Positions 10,241 through 19,048 of a stretch of 64,000 nucleotides of DNA are shown here, in pieces (within the stretch, counting starts at the first letter, position 1; each line of letters opens with the position of its first letter). The translations under genes were made by a program, and so were the position numbers. This DNA is from an uncultured Chlorobiaceae bacterium (GTDB taxonomy: Bacteria > Bacteroidota > Chlorobiia > Chlorobiales > Chlorobiaceae), in the NCBI GenBank assembly GCA_903994635.1, contig CAJEXQ010000008.1, positions 1 to 64,000 of the forward strand. Reading direction: 5' to 3'. The notes beneath the pieces were generated by a model. That model was not told the DNA's origin, made no database searches, and saw nothing but the letters and a program-made list of their open reading frames with translations.

Positions 10241-12174
10241 TAACTGTTTTCGAGAATGGTCGCGATCATCTTTTTGAGTTCCTGGGAGGTTTGCCTGATT
10301 TTTTTATCAAGGAGGATCTTCTCCCTCGAAAGTGCTATCTCCCGCTCTGTGTCGTTTTCAAGACGGATATCCTCGGTGAGCCTGTTTTTCTGAAAGATCA
10401 ACGGTTCAAGAATAAGGTTTTTAAAGGCGTCAAGAAACATGGCGAGGCACCGTTTGGCGTTATCGGCGTGGACGTCAGATTGTTCAAGCCATTTATTGCT
10501 GACCGGCGGATCAATCAGCAGGCCGGAGGCAAGATTCCGTGAGTCGGGGTTGCTGAATGAACTTATTTCAGATGCAATGTCAATCCGCTCTTCGGGATGG
10601 TCAGCAATGTCGCGGTAACGGTGGATCAGATGGATAAAAATATCCTGCGCCTCTTTGTGTGGCAGCTCCAGCATCTCTTCGTGTGAGGCAGCAAATTCCA
10701 GCACAGCATTTCCGTAACTGGCACTCTCCAGCAGCGCTTTTAAAAAGGTTTTTTCAAGCACAGAGAGGGGTGGTGCAGGTTTCGGTGGCGATGGAACCTC
10801 CTGGCGCCCTTCGAACGAGACTCTCTTTTTTCCAGTCGCATCCTCTTCTCTGGCAAGCAGTTCCTGGAGCGCAGGAAGGCTGACCGCAAGTTTTTTCGAT
10901 AACTCCTGAAGATAAAGTTCCTGCCGGATACGGTCAGGAATAAGCGCAATGGTGTGTGCCATTGCTTTTATTGCTCTTGATTTCAGCTCAGGCAGTGCAA
11001 AATCTCCTGATTCAGTGAAAAAACGGAGTTGAAAGTCCTGAAAGGAGAGCATGTTATTTTCGGCAAACTGCAAAAACTTTTCCCGCCCTTCACGACGTAC
11101 AAAACTGTCGGGGTCGTCTCCTGCAGGAAGGATGATGACATAAGGGGTGACGCTTGCTGAAAGAAGCGTGTCGATGCCACTCATCATTGATTTCTGGCCA
11201 GCCCTGTCAGCGTCATACATGAACAACACCCGCCTGGTGTAGTGGTGAAGAACTTTTGCCTGATAGCGTGTCAGTGAGGTGCCGCATGAGGCTACAGCAT
11301 TGGTCATCCCTGCCTGGTGCAGGGCGAGAACATCCATGTACCCTTCCACAAGTATTGCAGTTTCGAGCCGCCTGATCTCATTTTTTGCGGCATGAAGCCC
11401 GTAGAGGAGCTTTGATTTTTCAAAGAGCTTGCTTTCAGAGGAATTCAGATACTTCGGTGTCTGCGGGTCGCTCAGCAGGGTGCGTCCTCCAAAGCCGACC
11501 ACCTGCCCTCCAACTGAAAAAATGGGAAAGATTACCCTGTTGCGGAAGGCGTCATAGCAGGAGTTTTTCAGTTTATTCTGCACTATGAGCCCCAATTCAA
11601 GCAGTCGATCCTGTGCAATCCCGGCCCGCTTTGCCTCAATAAAGAGATAGTCCCATGCGTCGGGTGCATACCCAAGGCCAAACATCTGAATGGTTTTATC
11701 CGAAAGTGCTCGTTCTGTGGCAAGATAGGCAAAGCCGGTTTTTCCTGCATCGCGCTCCAGAGTTTCATGATAATACTTGGCTGCCCAGCGAAGGGTTTCG
11801 GTCTGACTCTCTTCCTGTGCCGATTGCGTCCCTTTTTTTTTTGTAAATCGGCTGATATCAATGCCTGCTCGCCTTGCAACCAGCTCAAGCGCTTCGATAA
11901 AAGGGACCTTTTCCATTTCCATGACAAAGGAGAAGACGTTGCCTCCTTTGCCAGTCGAAAAACATTTGTAAAGCTGTTTGTCGGGAGATACGATAAATGA
12001 AGGAGTTTTCTCGACGGTAAAGGGAGAGAGTGCCTTATAGTTGCGTCCTGAAGGCTGAAGTGTTACGTAATCGGAGATAATATCAACAATATCTACCGCT
12101 TGCCGTACTTCATCAACGGTCACCGACGGGATTCTTTCCCTTTTCTTCGTTGTGATAGTTTTGGCAGAAAACAT
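10240..12174 (-). CDS. dnaG: DNA primase, zinc-ligand-depleted type
   Basis: DnaG makes the RNA primers for replication. Order: N-terminal primer-binding module (residues ~15-105), TOPRIM catalytic core (ILVEGYMDVLALH near 280, FMYDADRAGQKS near 335) and a C-terminal helicase-contact region to 644. In the N-terminal module the usual CHC2 zinc ligands are mostly replaced: CPFH reads SPFT (Ser50, Thr53) and CFGCG reads CFSTG (Cys71 kept, Thr74), while EKTPSF and the SPDKQLYK strand are intact. So the fold is probably kept without zinc. This matches my memory of Bacteroidetes primases. The gene is full length and not frameshifted. Confidence 0.94.
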   Translation of the reverse strand: MFSAKTITTKKRERIPSVTVDEVRQAVDIVDIISDYVTLQPSGRNYKALSPFTVEKTPSFIVSPDKQLYKCFSTGKGGNVFSFVMEMEKVPFIEALELVARRAGIDISRFTKKKGTQSAQEESQTETLRWAAKYYHETLERDAGKTGFAYLATERALSDKTIQMFGLGYAPDAWDYLFIEAKRAGIAQDRLLELGLIVQNKLKNSCYDAFRNRVIFPIFSVGGQVVGFGGRTLLSDPQTPKYLNSSESKLFEKSKLLYGLHAAKNEIRRLETAILVEGYMDVLALHQAGMTNAVASCGTSLTRYQAKVLHHYTRRVLFMYDADRAGQKSMMSGIDTLLSASVTPYVIILPAGDDPDSFVRREGREKFLQFAENNMLSFQDFQLRFFTESGDFALPELKSRAIKAMAHTIALIPDRIRQELYLQELSKKLAVSLPALQELLAREEDATGKKRVSFEGRQEVPSPPKPAPPLSVLEKTFLKALLESASYGNAVLEFAASHEEMLELPHKEAQDIFIHLIHRYRDIADHPEERIDIASEISSFSNPDSRNLASGLLIDPPVSNKWLEQSDVHADNAKRCLAMFLDAFKNLILEPLIFQKNRLTEDIRLENDTEREIALSREKILLDKKIRQTSQELKKMIATILENS

Positions 12175-12370
12175 AAGTGTTTTTCTGTTACGGTTTGAAA
12201 AATAACAACCTTATTTACTAAATTCGGGGGCAACAACTTTTTCGTCCCGCGTTTGCAGGTTTTGCGGTTGTGATGCAACAGTGCACAACGCAGTATAGCA
12301 AATTGCAGAGTGGTTCATATTATCTCGCTAATTTTCACCGTTCAGGATAAGTCAAAAAAATCAAGAGTCT

Positions 12371-13120
12371 ATGAAACAGGGTGTTTTTACCGGTCTGCTC
12401 ATTGTCATAACCTACGCGGTCTCTCTGGGCTTTTATGTATGGATGGGCACAACTCCGCCGGAGGCAATCTTTCATGCTGTCTGGAAGGGGGGACCGGTTG
12501 TTTCTATCCTCATGGCGCTTATTCTGATGGTGATAGCATACACAGTCGAGAGGATTATCGCCCTGAACAAGGCTTCCGGAAAGGGAAATATCCCCGAATT
12601 TGTGCGGAGTCTCAAACAGGATATTGACAACGGAGCTGTCGATCAGGCGATTGCGAAATGTGACGTTCATCAAAGCTCTCTTGCTGCAGTGCTGCGCGCG
12701 GTGCTTGAGCGGTACAAAATGCTCTCTAAGTTCAATGTTACTGATCGGGAGAAAAAAATCAGCGAAATGGAAAAGGCGGTCGAGGAAGCCACAGTCATGG
12801 AGATGCCGCTGTTGGAGAATAACCTGGTCGCTATTTCAACCATTGCCTCTATTTCCACGATGGTTGGACTCCTGGGTACGACGCTTGGCATGATCCGTGC
12901 CTTTGCGGCAATGGCCACCAGCGGAGCACCGGATGCTGTTCAGCTCTCACTTGGCATCTCCGAAGCGCTTTTCAATACGGCACTCGGAATTTTTGGTGGT
13001 ATAACTGGAATTGTTGCCTATAACGTTTTTACCAGCAGGGTTGACCGTTTCAGCTACATGATTGATGAAGCAGCCTTCTATATCATACAGACTCTTGGAA
13101 CCGGTAAATCGGATCGCTGA
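12371..13120 (+). CDS. exbB: MotA/TolQ/ExbB proton channel family protein
   Basis: ExbB forms the pentameric inner-membrane channel that passes protons to drive TonB (or TolA). The 249-residue protein has an extra N-terminal helix (residues 5-25), a second helix (~42-60) ending in YTVERI, and the two C-terminal helices of the family core: VAISTIASISTMVGLLGT near 155 and ALFNTALGIFGGITGIVAYN near 205. It is the first gene of a tight four-gene cluster (exbB-exbD-exbD-tonB); its stop overlaps the start of the first exbD by one base. Confidence 0.88.
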   Translation: MKQGVFTGLLIVITYAVSLGFYVWMGTTPPEAIFHAVWKGGPVVSILMALILMVIAYTVERIIALNKASGKGNIPEFVRSLKQDIDNGAVDQAIAKCDVHQSSLAAVLRAVLERYKMLSKFNVTDREKKISEMEKAVEEATVMEMPLLENNLVAISTIASISTMVGLLGTTLGMIRAFAAMATSGAPDAVQLSLGISEALFNTALGIFGGITGIVAYNVFTSRVDRFSYMIDEAAFYIIQTLGTGKSDR

Positions 13121-13653
13121 TGTCGAGAATCAAGTCAAAAAGGATCGGGTTCCGTATCGATATGACGCCGATGGTGGACGTTGCATTTCTTCTTTTGACC
13201 TTTTTTATGCTGACCACCAAGTTTCGTCCTCCCGAAGTGGCGCAGATTGATCTTCCTGCATCCCATTCACAGATCAAGCTCCCTGAATCAAATGTTCTGA
13301 CGGTGACGGTCACCGGCGACAACACTTTTTTCATGGGAGTCTCCTCACAGCAGTCGCGAGAAAAAATTTTCAACACTGTTGTGAAGTCGAAACTCCAGGC
13401 AGCAGGATTTTCTGCCGGAGCAGTTGCCGATTCCCTGAAACAGTTCAAGCTTGCCGATAACTTTAGGGTTGAAAGAGATGAGCTCGACAAGTTTGTTGTT
13501 ATGGCACGCTTTGCCGACCAGAAGCTTCGTCCTGTAATCAAGGCCGATGCAAATGCAGGTTTTGAAGCGGTAAACCATGTTATCAAGGTGTACAAAAAGG
13601 CCAATATGCTCACCTTCAACCTCATTACTGTTCTGGAAAGGGAGGTTCGTTGA
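13120..13653 (+). CDS. exbD: ExbD/TolR biopolymer transport protein (first copy)
   Basis: ExbD sits in the pore of the ExbB pentamer. Residues 10-35 carry the family signature [19 protein letters not shown], with the conserved membrane Asp that carries protons. The rest is periplasmic. The periplasmic domain is longer than in short ExbDs (177 residues in all). A second, different ExbD follows at once, so this operon probably builds a channel with two ExbD types or two alternative ones. Confidence 0.9.
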   Translation: MSRIKSKRIGFRIDMTPMVDVAFLLLTFFMLTTKFRPPEVAQIDLPASHSQIKLPESNVLTVTVTGDNTFFMGVSSQQSREKIFNTVVKSKLQAAGFSAGAVADSLKQFKLADNFRVERDELDKFVVMARFADQKLRPVIKADANAGFEAVNHVIKVYKKANMLTFNLITVLEREVR

Positions 13654-13655
13654 CC

Positions 13656-14180
13656 ATGGGTATTGTTGATTCTCAGAATGGACGACGCGGCAAAAGAGGG
13701 GGAAGAAGGCGCTCCAAACGGATCGGTTTTCATCTTGATATGACACCTATGGTTGATGTGGCCTTTCTGTTGCTGACCTTCTTTATGTTGACGACTACCT
13801 TTTCAAAATCCAACACCATGGAGATCAATATTCCTCCCGAAAAAACGGAGGTGAAGGTAGCGGAGAACAATGTACTGACGCTGAGGATTGGTGATGATTC
13901 CATGGCCTATTGCTCTTTGGGTGAGAAGGCACCGAAAAGGGTTCCCCTCTACGACCCTCGCGATAGCCGACAGTTGGCTTTGAGTGGCGAGCTGCGTCAG
14001 CTTTTGAAGAAGCAGAATGAATTGAACAAAAAGCTGGTGATTGTTGTAAAAATCAGCGAAAAGGCAAAGTATCGCCATCTTGTCGATATCATTGATGAGC
14101 TGAACCTTATGAAAATTGACCGGTTTAGTCTGGATGATTATACCGCGCAGGATGCTCTCGAAATACAACGAGCAATGTAA
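13656..14180 (+). CDS. exbD: ExbD/TolR biopolymer transport protein (second copy)
   Basis: It carries the same [19 protein letters not shown] core, after a basic stretch ([14 protein letters not shown]) that should stay in the cytosol. ATG 13656 is chosen because GGAGG at 13641-13645 lies ten bases upstream; the first ExbD's stop is just before it. The two ExbDs are alike in the membrane part but diverge in the periplasmic part (here [17 protein letters not shown]), which suggests an old duplication with division of labour rather than a recent copy. Confidence 0.9.
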   Translation: MGIVDSQNGRRGKRGGRRRSKRIGFHLDMTPMVDVAFLLLTFFMLTTTFSKSNTMEINIPPEKTEVKVAENNVLTLRIGDDSMAYCSLGEKAPKRVPLYDPRDSRQLALSGELRQLLKKQNELNKKLVIVVKISEKAKYRHLVDIIDELNLMKIDRFSLDDYTAQDALEIQRAM

Positions 14181-14222
14181 AGGCTTTTACAGGTTGCAAG
14201 ACAAGCAAAGGAGTTTTTTCAG

Positions 14223-15026
14223 GTGGCTTCAAAATTTAATAACATTCACAAGGGGACGTTTCTCAAAAAGGTGCTCTCGTGGTCTTACGGTGAAGAGTTT
14301 CTGGATACTGACCGTTTACGGCAGTTGCACTATGGCAATCTTGTGCTTCGGCGTCAGGCGCATCTTTTTCTCAGCCATGGTGTTATTTCCGCTATTGTGC
14401 TTCTCGGGATCTTTTGGGTGGTGACAGCCAACTGGCATACGCTTGTCTCGTTGACCGGGTTGTTCAGGAAGGATGAACCGAGAGTTGAGTGTTATGAGGT
14501 TGTGACCAGTGTGACGCAGCTCCCACCCCCTCCCCCGCTTGATATGCCCGATCCAGTTCCGGTAACACCATCATCTTTAGCAGCCCCAGTGCCTCCGACT
14601 GTCGGCAAAATCAAGCAGGTCAGTCAAGCCGAAGCGCCTCCTGAGCAGAGTGTTGCTACACAAAAGGAGATGAAACAGGCTACCCAGACCCAGGGGTCAG
14701 GTACCGGTGGAACGGCTTCTGGCGATGAGGTGCCGATGTTTGTGCCCTGCGAAAAAATGCCGGGGTTTCTTGAGCAGAAAAAACCACTCTATCCTGAGAT
14801 GGCAAGAATTGCTGGAATTACTGGAAAGGTATTTGTGAGCGTTCTCATTGCCGAAGATGGTCGGCCACTCAAGGCAAAGGTGATGAAACGAGTCCCTGCC
14901 GACTGTGAAGTGTTCGATGCGGTCGCCCTGAAATCGGTGATGGAGTCGAAATACTATCCAGGAATCCAGAACGGCAGCCCCATAAAAGTATGGTTTACGG
15001 TGCCGATAAAGTTTCAGCTTGATTAG
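14223..15026 (+). CDS. tonB: TonB family energy-transducing protein
   Basis: TonB spans the periplasm and passes ExbBD energy to outer-membrane receptors. The 267-residue protein has ~50 cytosolic residues, one membrane helix (~52-70, SAIVLLGIFWVVTANW), a proline-rich spacer (LPPPPPLDMPDPVPVTP, ~100-120), a Gln/Thr/Gly-rich linker, and a C-terminal TonB domain (YPEMARIAGITGKVFVSVLI near 190, ending FTVPIKFQLD). The long N-terminal cytosolic part is unusual compared with E. coli TonB. The start codon is GTG at 14223. The stop overlaps the convergent DUF3098 gene stop within TTAG. Confidence 0.88.
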   Translation: MASKFNNIHKGTFLKKVLSWSYGEEFLDTDRLRQLHYGNLVLRRQAHLFLSHGVISAIVLLGIFWVVTANWHTLVSLTGLFRKDEPRVECYEVVTSVTQLPPPPPLDMPDPVPVTPSSLAAPVPPTVGKIKQVSQAEAPPEQSVATQKEMKQATQTQGSGTGGTASGDEVPMFVPCEKMPGFLEQKKPLYPEMARIAGITGKVFVSVLIAEDGRPLKAKVMKRVPADCEVFDAVALKSVMESKYYPGIQNGSPIKVWFTVPIKFQLD

Positions 15027-15286
15027 CCGGGCTGCTTTTTTTCTGCTTTTGGCTGGTAGAGCACGGCAAACGCAATCCAGAGATAAGCGCCGACAAGGGT
15101 CACCGGGCTGATAAAAAGGGCGAACACCCCGTCAACCTCTCGCTCCAGGTACATTCCCCAGTAGCTTGCCGCTATAACTGATGCCCCGAGAGCAATCATG
15201 AGATAGTTTGCTGCGCCAAGGGGCATCGCTTCTGCTTTTTCTGCAGCTTTTTTCGACTGTTGCTTCTTCTTCGGTAAGGATTTCAT
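15023..15286 (-). CDS. DUF3098-type small membrane protein
   Basis: An 87-residue protein with a Lys-rich N-terminus (KKKQQSKKAAEK) and two hydrophobic helices (NYLMIALGASVIAASYWGMY and ALFISPVTLVGAYLWIAFAV). The pattern fits DUF3098, a small family of Bacteroidetes/Chlorobi with no known function. ATG 15286 is the start; a TTG one codon earlier is less likely. The start lies inside a second copy of the argD 3' end (15269-15329), in a different frame from argD, so its first codons derive from or overlap that sequence. Confidence 0.65.
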   Translation of the reverse strand: MKSLPKKKQQSKKAAEKAEAMPLGAANYLMIALGASVIAASYWGMYLEREVDGVFALFISPVTLVGAYLWIAFAVLYQPKAEKKQPG

Positions 15287-15329
15287 CAAGTGTTGTAATA
15301 CAGTGTTGAGCTTCTTTCTTATAACAAGA
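15269..15329 (-). repeat. Diverged copy of the argD 3' end (copy A)
   Basis: Read on the minus strand this stretch encodes KEAQHCITTLDEILTEE, almost the same as the last residues of ArgD ([17 protein letters not shown]). Base identity with 15697-15761 is about 85% by eye. The two copies flank the channel-like relic at 15338-15694, as if that DNA had been inserted into or next to the argD terminus. Confidence 0.75.
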
Positions 15330-15337
15330 TTTGTTAT

Positions 15338-15694
15338 GTGCCCGATAATGCTTCAAACGGCTACGATCCTGGATTAAAGGTTCCTGGATGGAAGATCAAG
15401 GGTCTCGAAACTAGAAGCTATATCCATGACTATGGTACAGATTTTGGACAAAAAGGGGTTGCAACAGCATCAAAATATTCAGTCATCAAATTTGCATTCA
15501 ATCTTGATCGTTATGTAAGCTTTTTTATCTGGAAATTAATGATTCCATTGCTGATTATTTTGATGACAAACTGGTTGTCGCTCCTGTTACACCCTACACT
15601 CTTTGAAGTCAGGACTGCCATGCCAGCTACAGCATTGTTGACCATTGTTATTCTGCAGCAATCAGCACTTGACGCAATTCCCGGCTGTTCATCA
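15338..15694 (+). pseudogene. Relic of a pentameric ligand-gated channel-like membrane protein
   Basis: The open frame gives ~118 residues that do not look like a shadow of any neighbour: a soluble piece (DPGLKVPGWKIKGLETRSY, then SVIKFAFNLDR) followed by two helices, YVSFFIWKLMIPLLIILMTN and a second one with RTAMPATALLTIVILQQSAL and DAIPG. The order 'Arg, helix with Pro, helix rich in Thr/Leu, then a short loop with Pro' is what I know from the M1-M2 region of prokaryotic Cys-loop-type channels. It ends where the frame enters antisense argD, so helices M3-M4 are gone, and the ligand domain is also missing. Identification by eye only. Confidence 0.5.
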
Positions 15695-16885
15695 CTCTTC
15701 GGTAAAAATCTCATCAAGTACGTTGATACAGTGTTGAGCCTCTTTCTGGCTGATAACAAGAGGTGGTAGAAGCCTGATAACGTTAACGCTGGTGGCATTG
15801 ATAAGAACATGCTTCTCAAGAGCCTTGCCAGCATAATATTTAGCCTCCTTGTCGACCGTTATGCCAATCATCAGGCCATACTGACGGATGCCGAGAATCT
15901 GGGGGTGTTTTGCCGCCATTTTCAGCACCTCATCATTGATAAAGCTGCCGATTTTCTCCGCGTTTTCCATAAGATGGTCATCATGGATGGCATTGATCAT
16001 GGCAATACCTGCCGCGCAGGCCACAGGGTTGCCGCCAAAGGTGGTGCCGTGGTTGCCGTAGGTCAAAACGTCCGCCACTTTTTCTATGCCGATAACGGCT
16101 GACAAGGGCAAGCCGCCACCAAGCGGTTTGGCAAGGCAGACCAGATCGGGCTCAACATTCACCTGTGTATAGCTAAAAAATGTTCCGGTCCTTCCGCAGC
16201 CAGCTTGAATTTCATCAGCGACAATCAAGAAGTTGTATTGCTCACGAAGCTCTTTCAAGCGGTCAATAAACGGTTGTGAAATCCGGTGAATGCCACCCTC
16301 GCCCTGTACCACTTCAATAAATACCGCAGCAGTTTTGATTGAAACCTTCTCTTCAAGATCATTGATATCATTGAAGTTTATCATGCCGGTTCCTGCCAGC
16401 AGCGGTTCAAACCCGTCAACATATTTCGGTTTTGCCGTCAGCGACATGGCGCCATAAGTCCGGCCATGAAAGCAGTTGCTCAGCGACAGCACCTCTTTTT
16501 TATCCGGATCTCCAAATTGGCCAGCCCATTTCCTTGCTATTTTGATAGCCGCCTCAATAGCCTCTGTGCCGCTGTTGGCAAAAAAGAGCTTCGATAGGCC
16601 GGAGAGAGCAAGCAGCTTTTCAGCCAATTCAAACTGGGGATGCATCATAAAGAGGTTCGATGCGTGGATCAGCTTTGCCGATTGGGAGCTGATGGCCTCA
16701 GCAAGACGGTTGTCGCCATAGCCAAGGGCATTGACGCCGATGCCTGCAATCATGTCGAGATAACGGGTTCCGTCATCACCGACAAGCCAGACCCCTTCGC
16801 CATGCGTTACGGCAATGGGAAGGCGGGCGTAATTATGAAAAAAAATTTTTTTTTCAGTTTCAATGGTGACTGGCAGATGTGTCAT
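15692..16885 (-). CDS. argD: Acetylornithine aminotransferase
   Basis: This class III aminotransferase makes N-acetylornithine in arginine synthesis (and may also act on succinyl-diaminopimelate). The 397 residues hold [16 protein letters not shown] (~103-118), [10 protein letters not shown], the Asp of [13 protein letters not shown] (~223) and the pyridoxal-phosphate Lys253 in CLAKPLGGG. The length and N-terminus are normal. Its last ~20 codons occur a second time at 15269-15329. It is transcribed away from the NDH-2 group or read through from it; 30 bases separate the two. Confidence 0.93.
   Translation of the reverse strand: MTHLPVTIETEKKIFFHNYARLPIAVTHGEGVWLVGDDGTRYLDMIAGIGVNALGYGDNRLAEAISSQSAKLIHASNLFMMHPQFELAEKLLALSGLSKLFFANSGTEAIEAAIKIARKWAGQFGDPDKKEVLSLSNCFHGRTYGAMSLTAKPKYVDGFEPLLAGTGMINFNDINDLEEKVSIKTAAVFIEVVQGEGGIHRISQPFIDRLKELREQYNFLIVADEIQAGCGRTGTFFSYTQVNVEPDLVCLAKPLGGGLPLSAVIGIEKVADVLTYGNHGTTFGGNPVACAAGIAMINAIHDDHLMENAEKIGSFINDEVLKMAAKHPQILGIRQYGLMIGITVDKEAKYYAGKALEKHVLINATSVNVIRLLPPLVISQKEAQHCINVLDEIFTEE
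15697..15761 (-). repeat. argD 3' end (copy B, the functional one)
   Basis: This is the authentic end of argD. It aligns with 15269-15329, including the shared blocks CTTCGGTAA, TCATCAAGT, ATACAGTGTTGAGC and TAACAAGA, with scattered substitutions and a short gap. The direct orientation and ~430-base spacing define the boundaries of the channel-like relic. Confidence 0.75.
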
Positions 16886-16915
16886 GGTCTCTTTTAACCG
16901 GTTATAAATTTTTGA

Positions 16916-17125
16916 TTACAATGATTGTTCCTCATTTCGGGCCATTGAGACACGAACAAGTCGCCATACCCCATAAGCCGCCATCAGCATGGCGTAAAGT
17001 CTCAGATCTTCCTTTGCATCGGCAGAGGCGGCATCCGGAAAAAGGAGCAGATAGGCAGCTATGCTGATAAACGTCACGCCAAGGACGATGCCGGTGATCA
17101 TTGATGGGTTGAGCGGTTTTGTCAT
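16916..17125 (-). CDS. Small two-helix membrane protein downstream of NDH-2
   Basis: A 69-residue product with two predicted membrane helices (SMITGIVLGVTFISIAAYLLLF and LRLYAMLMAAYGVWRLVRV) joined by an acidic loop. Its ATG at 17125 overlaps the NDH-2 stop as ATGA, so the two are translationally coupled and the small protein may be an accessory of the dehydrogenase or just co-regulated. I do not recognise a named family. A longer reading starting at 17242 would overlap the NDH-2 gene and is not credible. Confidence 0.6.
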   Translation of the reverse strand: MTKPLNPSMITGIVLGVTFISIAAYLLLFPDAASADAKEDLRLYAMLMAAYGVWRLVRVSMARNEEQSL

Positions 17126-18432
17126 TTTCGCTCTTTTTGGCCAGTGGTGTCCGGGCATTTTTCGCTGCTGCCATAGAATCTCCACTCCCGGTTGACAATG
17201 AGCCGGGCGCCATAGCTGAAGGTGAAGTATGACCATCCCCATTGCAACAAAACAAAGACTTTGTGTCGAAAACTCGTCAAAAAGTAGATATGAACCAGCA
17301 GCCAGGTAAACCAGGCAAAAATACCATCAAATTTTATGTTACCAAACTCAACGATAGCCTTGTTTTTACCGATAGTGGCCATCTGTCCTTTATCCCGATA
17401 TTTGAACACTTTTCTGGCTTTCGATTTCAGGTCAAGCAGAATGTTTTTTCCGATAGCTCTTCCCTGTTGCAGGGCGACTGGAGCAAGCCCGGGCAAGGGC
17501 TTACCGTTTTCCGAAACAAAGTGAGCAAGGTCGCCGCCAATAAATATTTCCGGATGACCAGGCATGCTGAGATCTTCACCAACAATGATTCGACCGATCT
17601 GGTCAGTTTCCACTCCAGCCATGGTTTTGCCAATCCCGACAGCGGTAATACCGGCAGCCCAGAGCACCGTTGCGGCCTCAATGCGCTCATTGCCGATTTG
17701 CACACCGTCAATATCGACATCGCTTACCATGCTGTTTGTCCAGACCTGCACGCCAAGTTTTTCCAGCGAGCGTGTCGCCTTGCTGGCCAGATCGGGTGAA
17801 AATGAGCCGAGGATGCGCGGCGCAGCCTCAACAATAAAGATACGGGTAAGCTTCGGATCAATATTCCGGTAAAATTTTGACAGGGTATAGCGGCTCATCT
17901 CACCAATTGAGCCAGCCAGCTCCACTCCCGTGGGGCCACCACCGACAATAACAAAGGTGAGCAGCTTTTTGCGTTCAGCAAAGTCTGTTGTCCGTTCCGC
18001 CCGCTCATAAGCCTCCATCACTCGCCGACGAATCTCTTTTGCCTGGGCCAGGGTTTTAAGGCCAGGAGCAAACTCTTCCCACTCGTTATGTCCAAAATAG
18101 TGGTGCTGGACACCGCAAGCCAGAATCAGGTAATCGTACGTGATATTGTTAAAATCGGTCAGGACGGTTTTGTTCTCAACATTAATTCCTTCAACAATCC
18201 CCTTGAAAACCGTAATGTTATGATAGTTCGCCAGCATGTTACGCAGTGGTGCCGCAATATCACTCTCTCCAAGAGCTGCCATGGCAACCTGGTAGAGGAG
18301 CGGCTGAAAGAGGTGGTAGTTCTTCCGATCAATCAGGGTAATTTCTACGTCGGGTTTATTGCCAAGAATTTTTGCGGCATTGATTCCTGCGAATCCTCCG
18401 CCAATAATCACAACCCGTTTTTTCATCTCCAA
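17122..18432 (-). CDS. ndh: Type II NADH:quinone oxidoreductase (NDH-2)
   Basis: NDH-2 moves electrons from NADH to quinone at the membrane surface without pumping protons. Two Rossmann motifs are visible: VVIIGGGFAGINAAKIL at residues ~6-22 (FAD) and FVIVGGGPTGVELAGSIGEM near 165 (NADH). IFIGGDLAHF near 300 is the second FAD contact. A hydrophobic/aromatic C-terminal stretch (FAWFTWLLVHIYFLTSFRHK) near 375 should bind the membrane. The length, 436, is typical. A start at the second Met (18426) is possible. Sulfide:quinone reductases are relatives, but the conserved redox Cys pattern of SQR is not apparent here. Confidence 0.85.
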   Translation of the reverse strand: MEMKKRVVIIGGGFAGINAAKILGNKPDVEITLIDRKNYHLFQPLLYQVAMAALGESDIAAPLRNMLANYHNITVFKGIVEGINVENKTVLTDFNNITYDYLILACGVQHHYFGHNEWEEFAPGLKTLAQAKEIRRRVMEAYERAERTTDFAERKKLLTFVIVGGGPTGVELAGSIGEMSRYTLSKFYRNIDPKLTRIFIVEAAPRILGSFSPDLASKATRSLEKLGVQVWTNSMVSDVDIDGVQIGNERIEAATVLWAAGITAVGIGKTMAGVETDQIGRIIVGEDLSMPGHPEIFIGGDLAHFVSENGKPLPGLAPVALQQGRAIGKNILLDLKSKARKVFKYRDKGQMATIGKNKAIVEFGNIKFDGIFAWFTWLLVHIYFLTSFRHKVFVLLQWGWSYFTFSYGARLIVNREWRFYGSSEKCPDTTGQKERK

Positions 18433-18547
18433 CGTAACCTTTTGTTAACTACTGCTTAAAATATTGTTATGCCGATAACGACAGTATTGTGGGGTAAAGT
18501 ATAAAAAAGATGGAATTTTCCGAATCAGTTCCTGATTTACTGAAAAC

Positions 18548-19048
18548 TCAGGTGAGGCGCTCAATTATTTCGGTGTGCCGGGGGAATTTTTGCAGCATTG
18601 TGTTTTTGTTGGCAAAGGCAAAATCGCGAAAATCAAAGCCCGGTGCTACCACGCAGCTCACCAGCGCGTAGTGTTCATCTTCAGGAGTCGCAAGGGAGGC
18701 GCCAAACCAGCTATCTCTGGGGACGACTCCCTGTACCACTTGACCCCTGTCTGGCGTCAGCCCAAGCGTAAAGTTGGAGGCTTTACCGACCTCCGGAAAA
18801 ATGTGCACCTTCAGGGGATGACCGGCATGAAAGAACCAGAGTTCGTCGGAATGGATTTTGTGCAGTTTTGAGCAATCATTACCCTGAAGGAGATAATGGA
18901 TGGCCGTTGCATAAGTGCGCGGGCCATTGAACGGAGTGTCATCGCTAAAGGGGTACGAACCCTTGCTCCGGTAATTTTCGCGGTAGTATCCCCCTTCAGG
19001 GTGCGGCGCCAGTTGGAGGCTTTCTATCCAGAACTCAGCTTTTTGCAT
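18548..19048 (-). CDS. DUF985 cupin protein
   Basis: The 166-residue protein shows the DUF985 cupin pattern: [18 protein letters not shown] at the N-terminus, [20 protein letters not shown] and the ending [16 protein letters not shown]. Cupin barrels of this group have been linked to sugar or small-molecule binding but no reaction is assigned. ATG 19048 ([11 protein letters not shown]) is chosen because homologous sequence begins there; this start overlaps the end of purE by 14 bases, which argues for translational coupling in one operon. An in-frame extension upstream lies wholly inside purE and looks non-native. Confidence 0.75.
   Translation of the reverse strand: MQKAEFWIESLQLAPHPEGGYYRENYRSKGSYPFSDDTPFNGPRTYATAIHYLLQGNDCSKLHKIHSDELWFFHAGHPLKVHIFPEVGKASNFTLGLTPDRGQVVQGVVPRDSWFGASLATPEDEHYALVSCVVAPGFDFRDFAFANKNTMLQKFPRHTEIIERLT

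Noticed and set aside
251..15026. Two convergent gene pairs sharing a TTAG stop overlap (251-254 and 15023-15026)
   Set aside because: Compact convergent overlaps are common in bacteria; two cases do not indicate a special mechanism.
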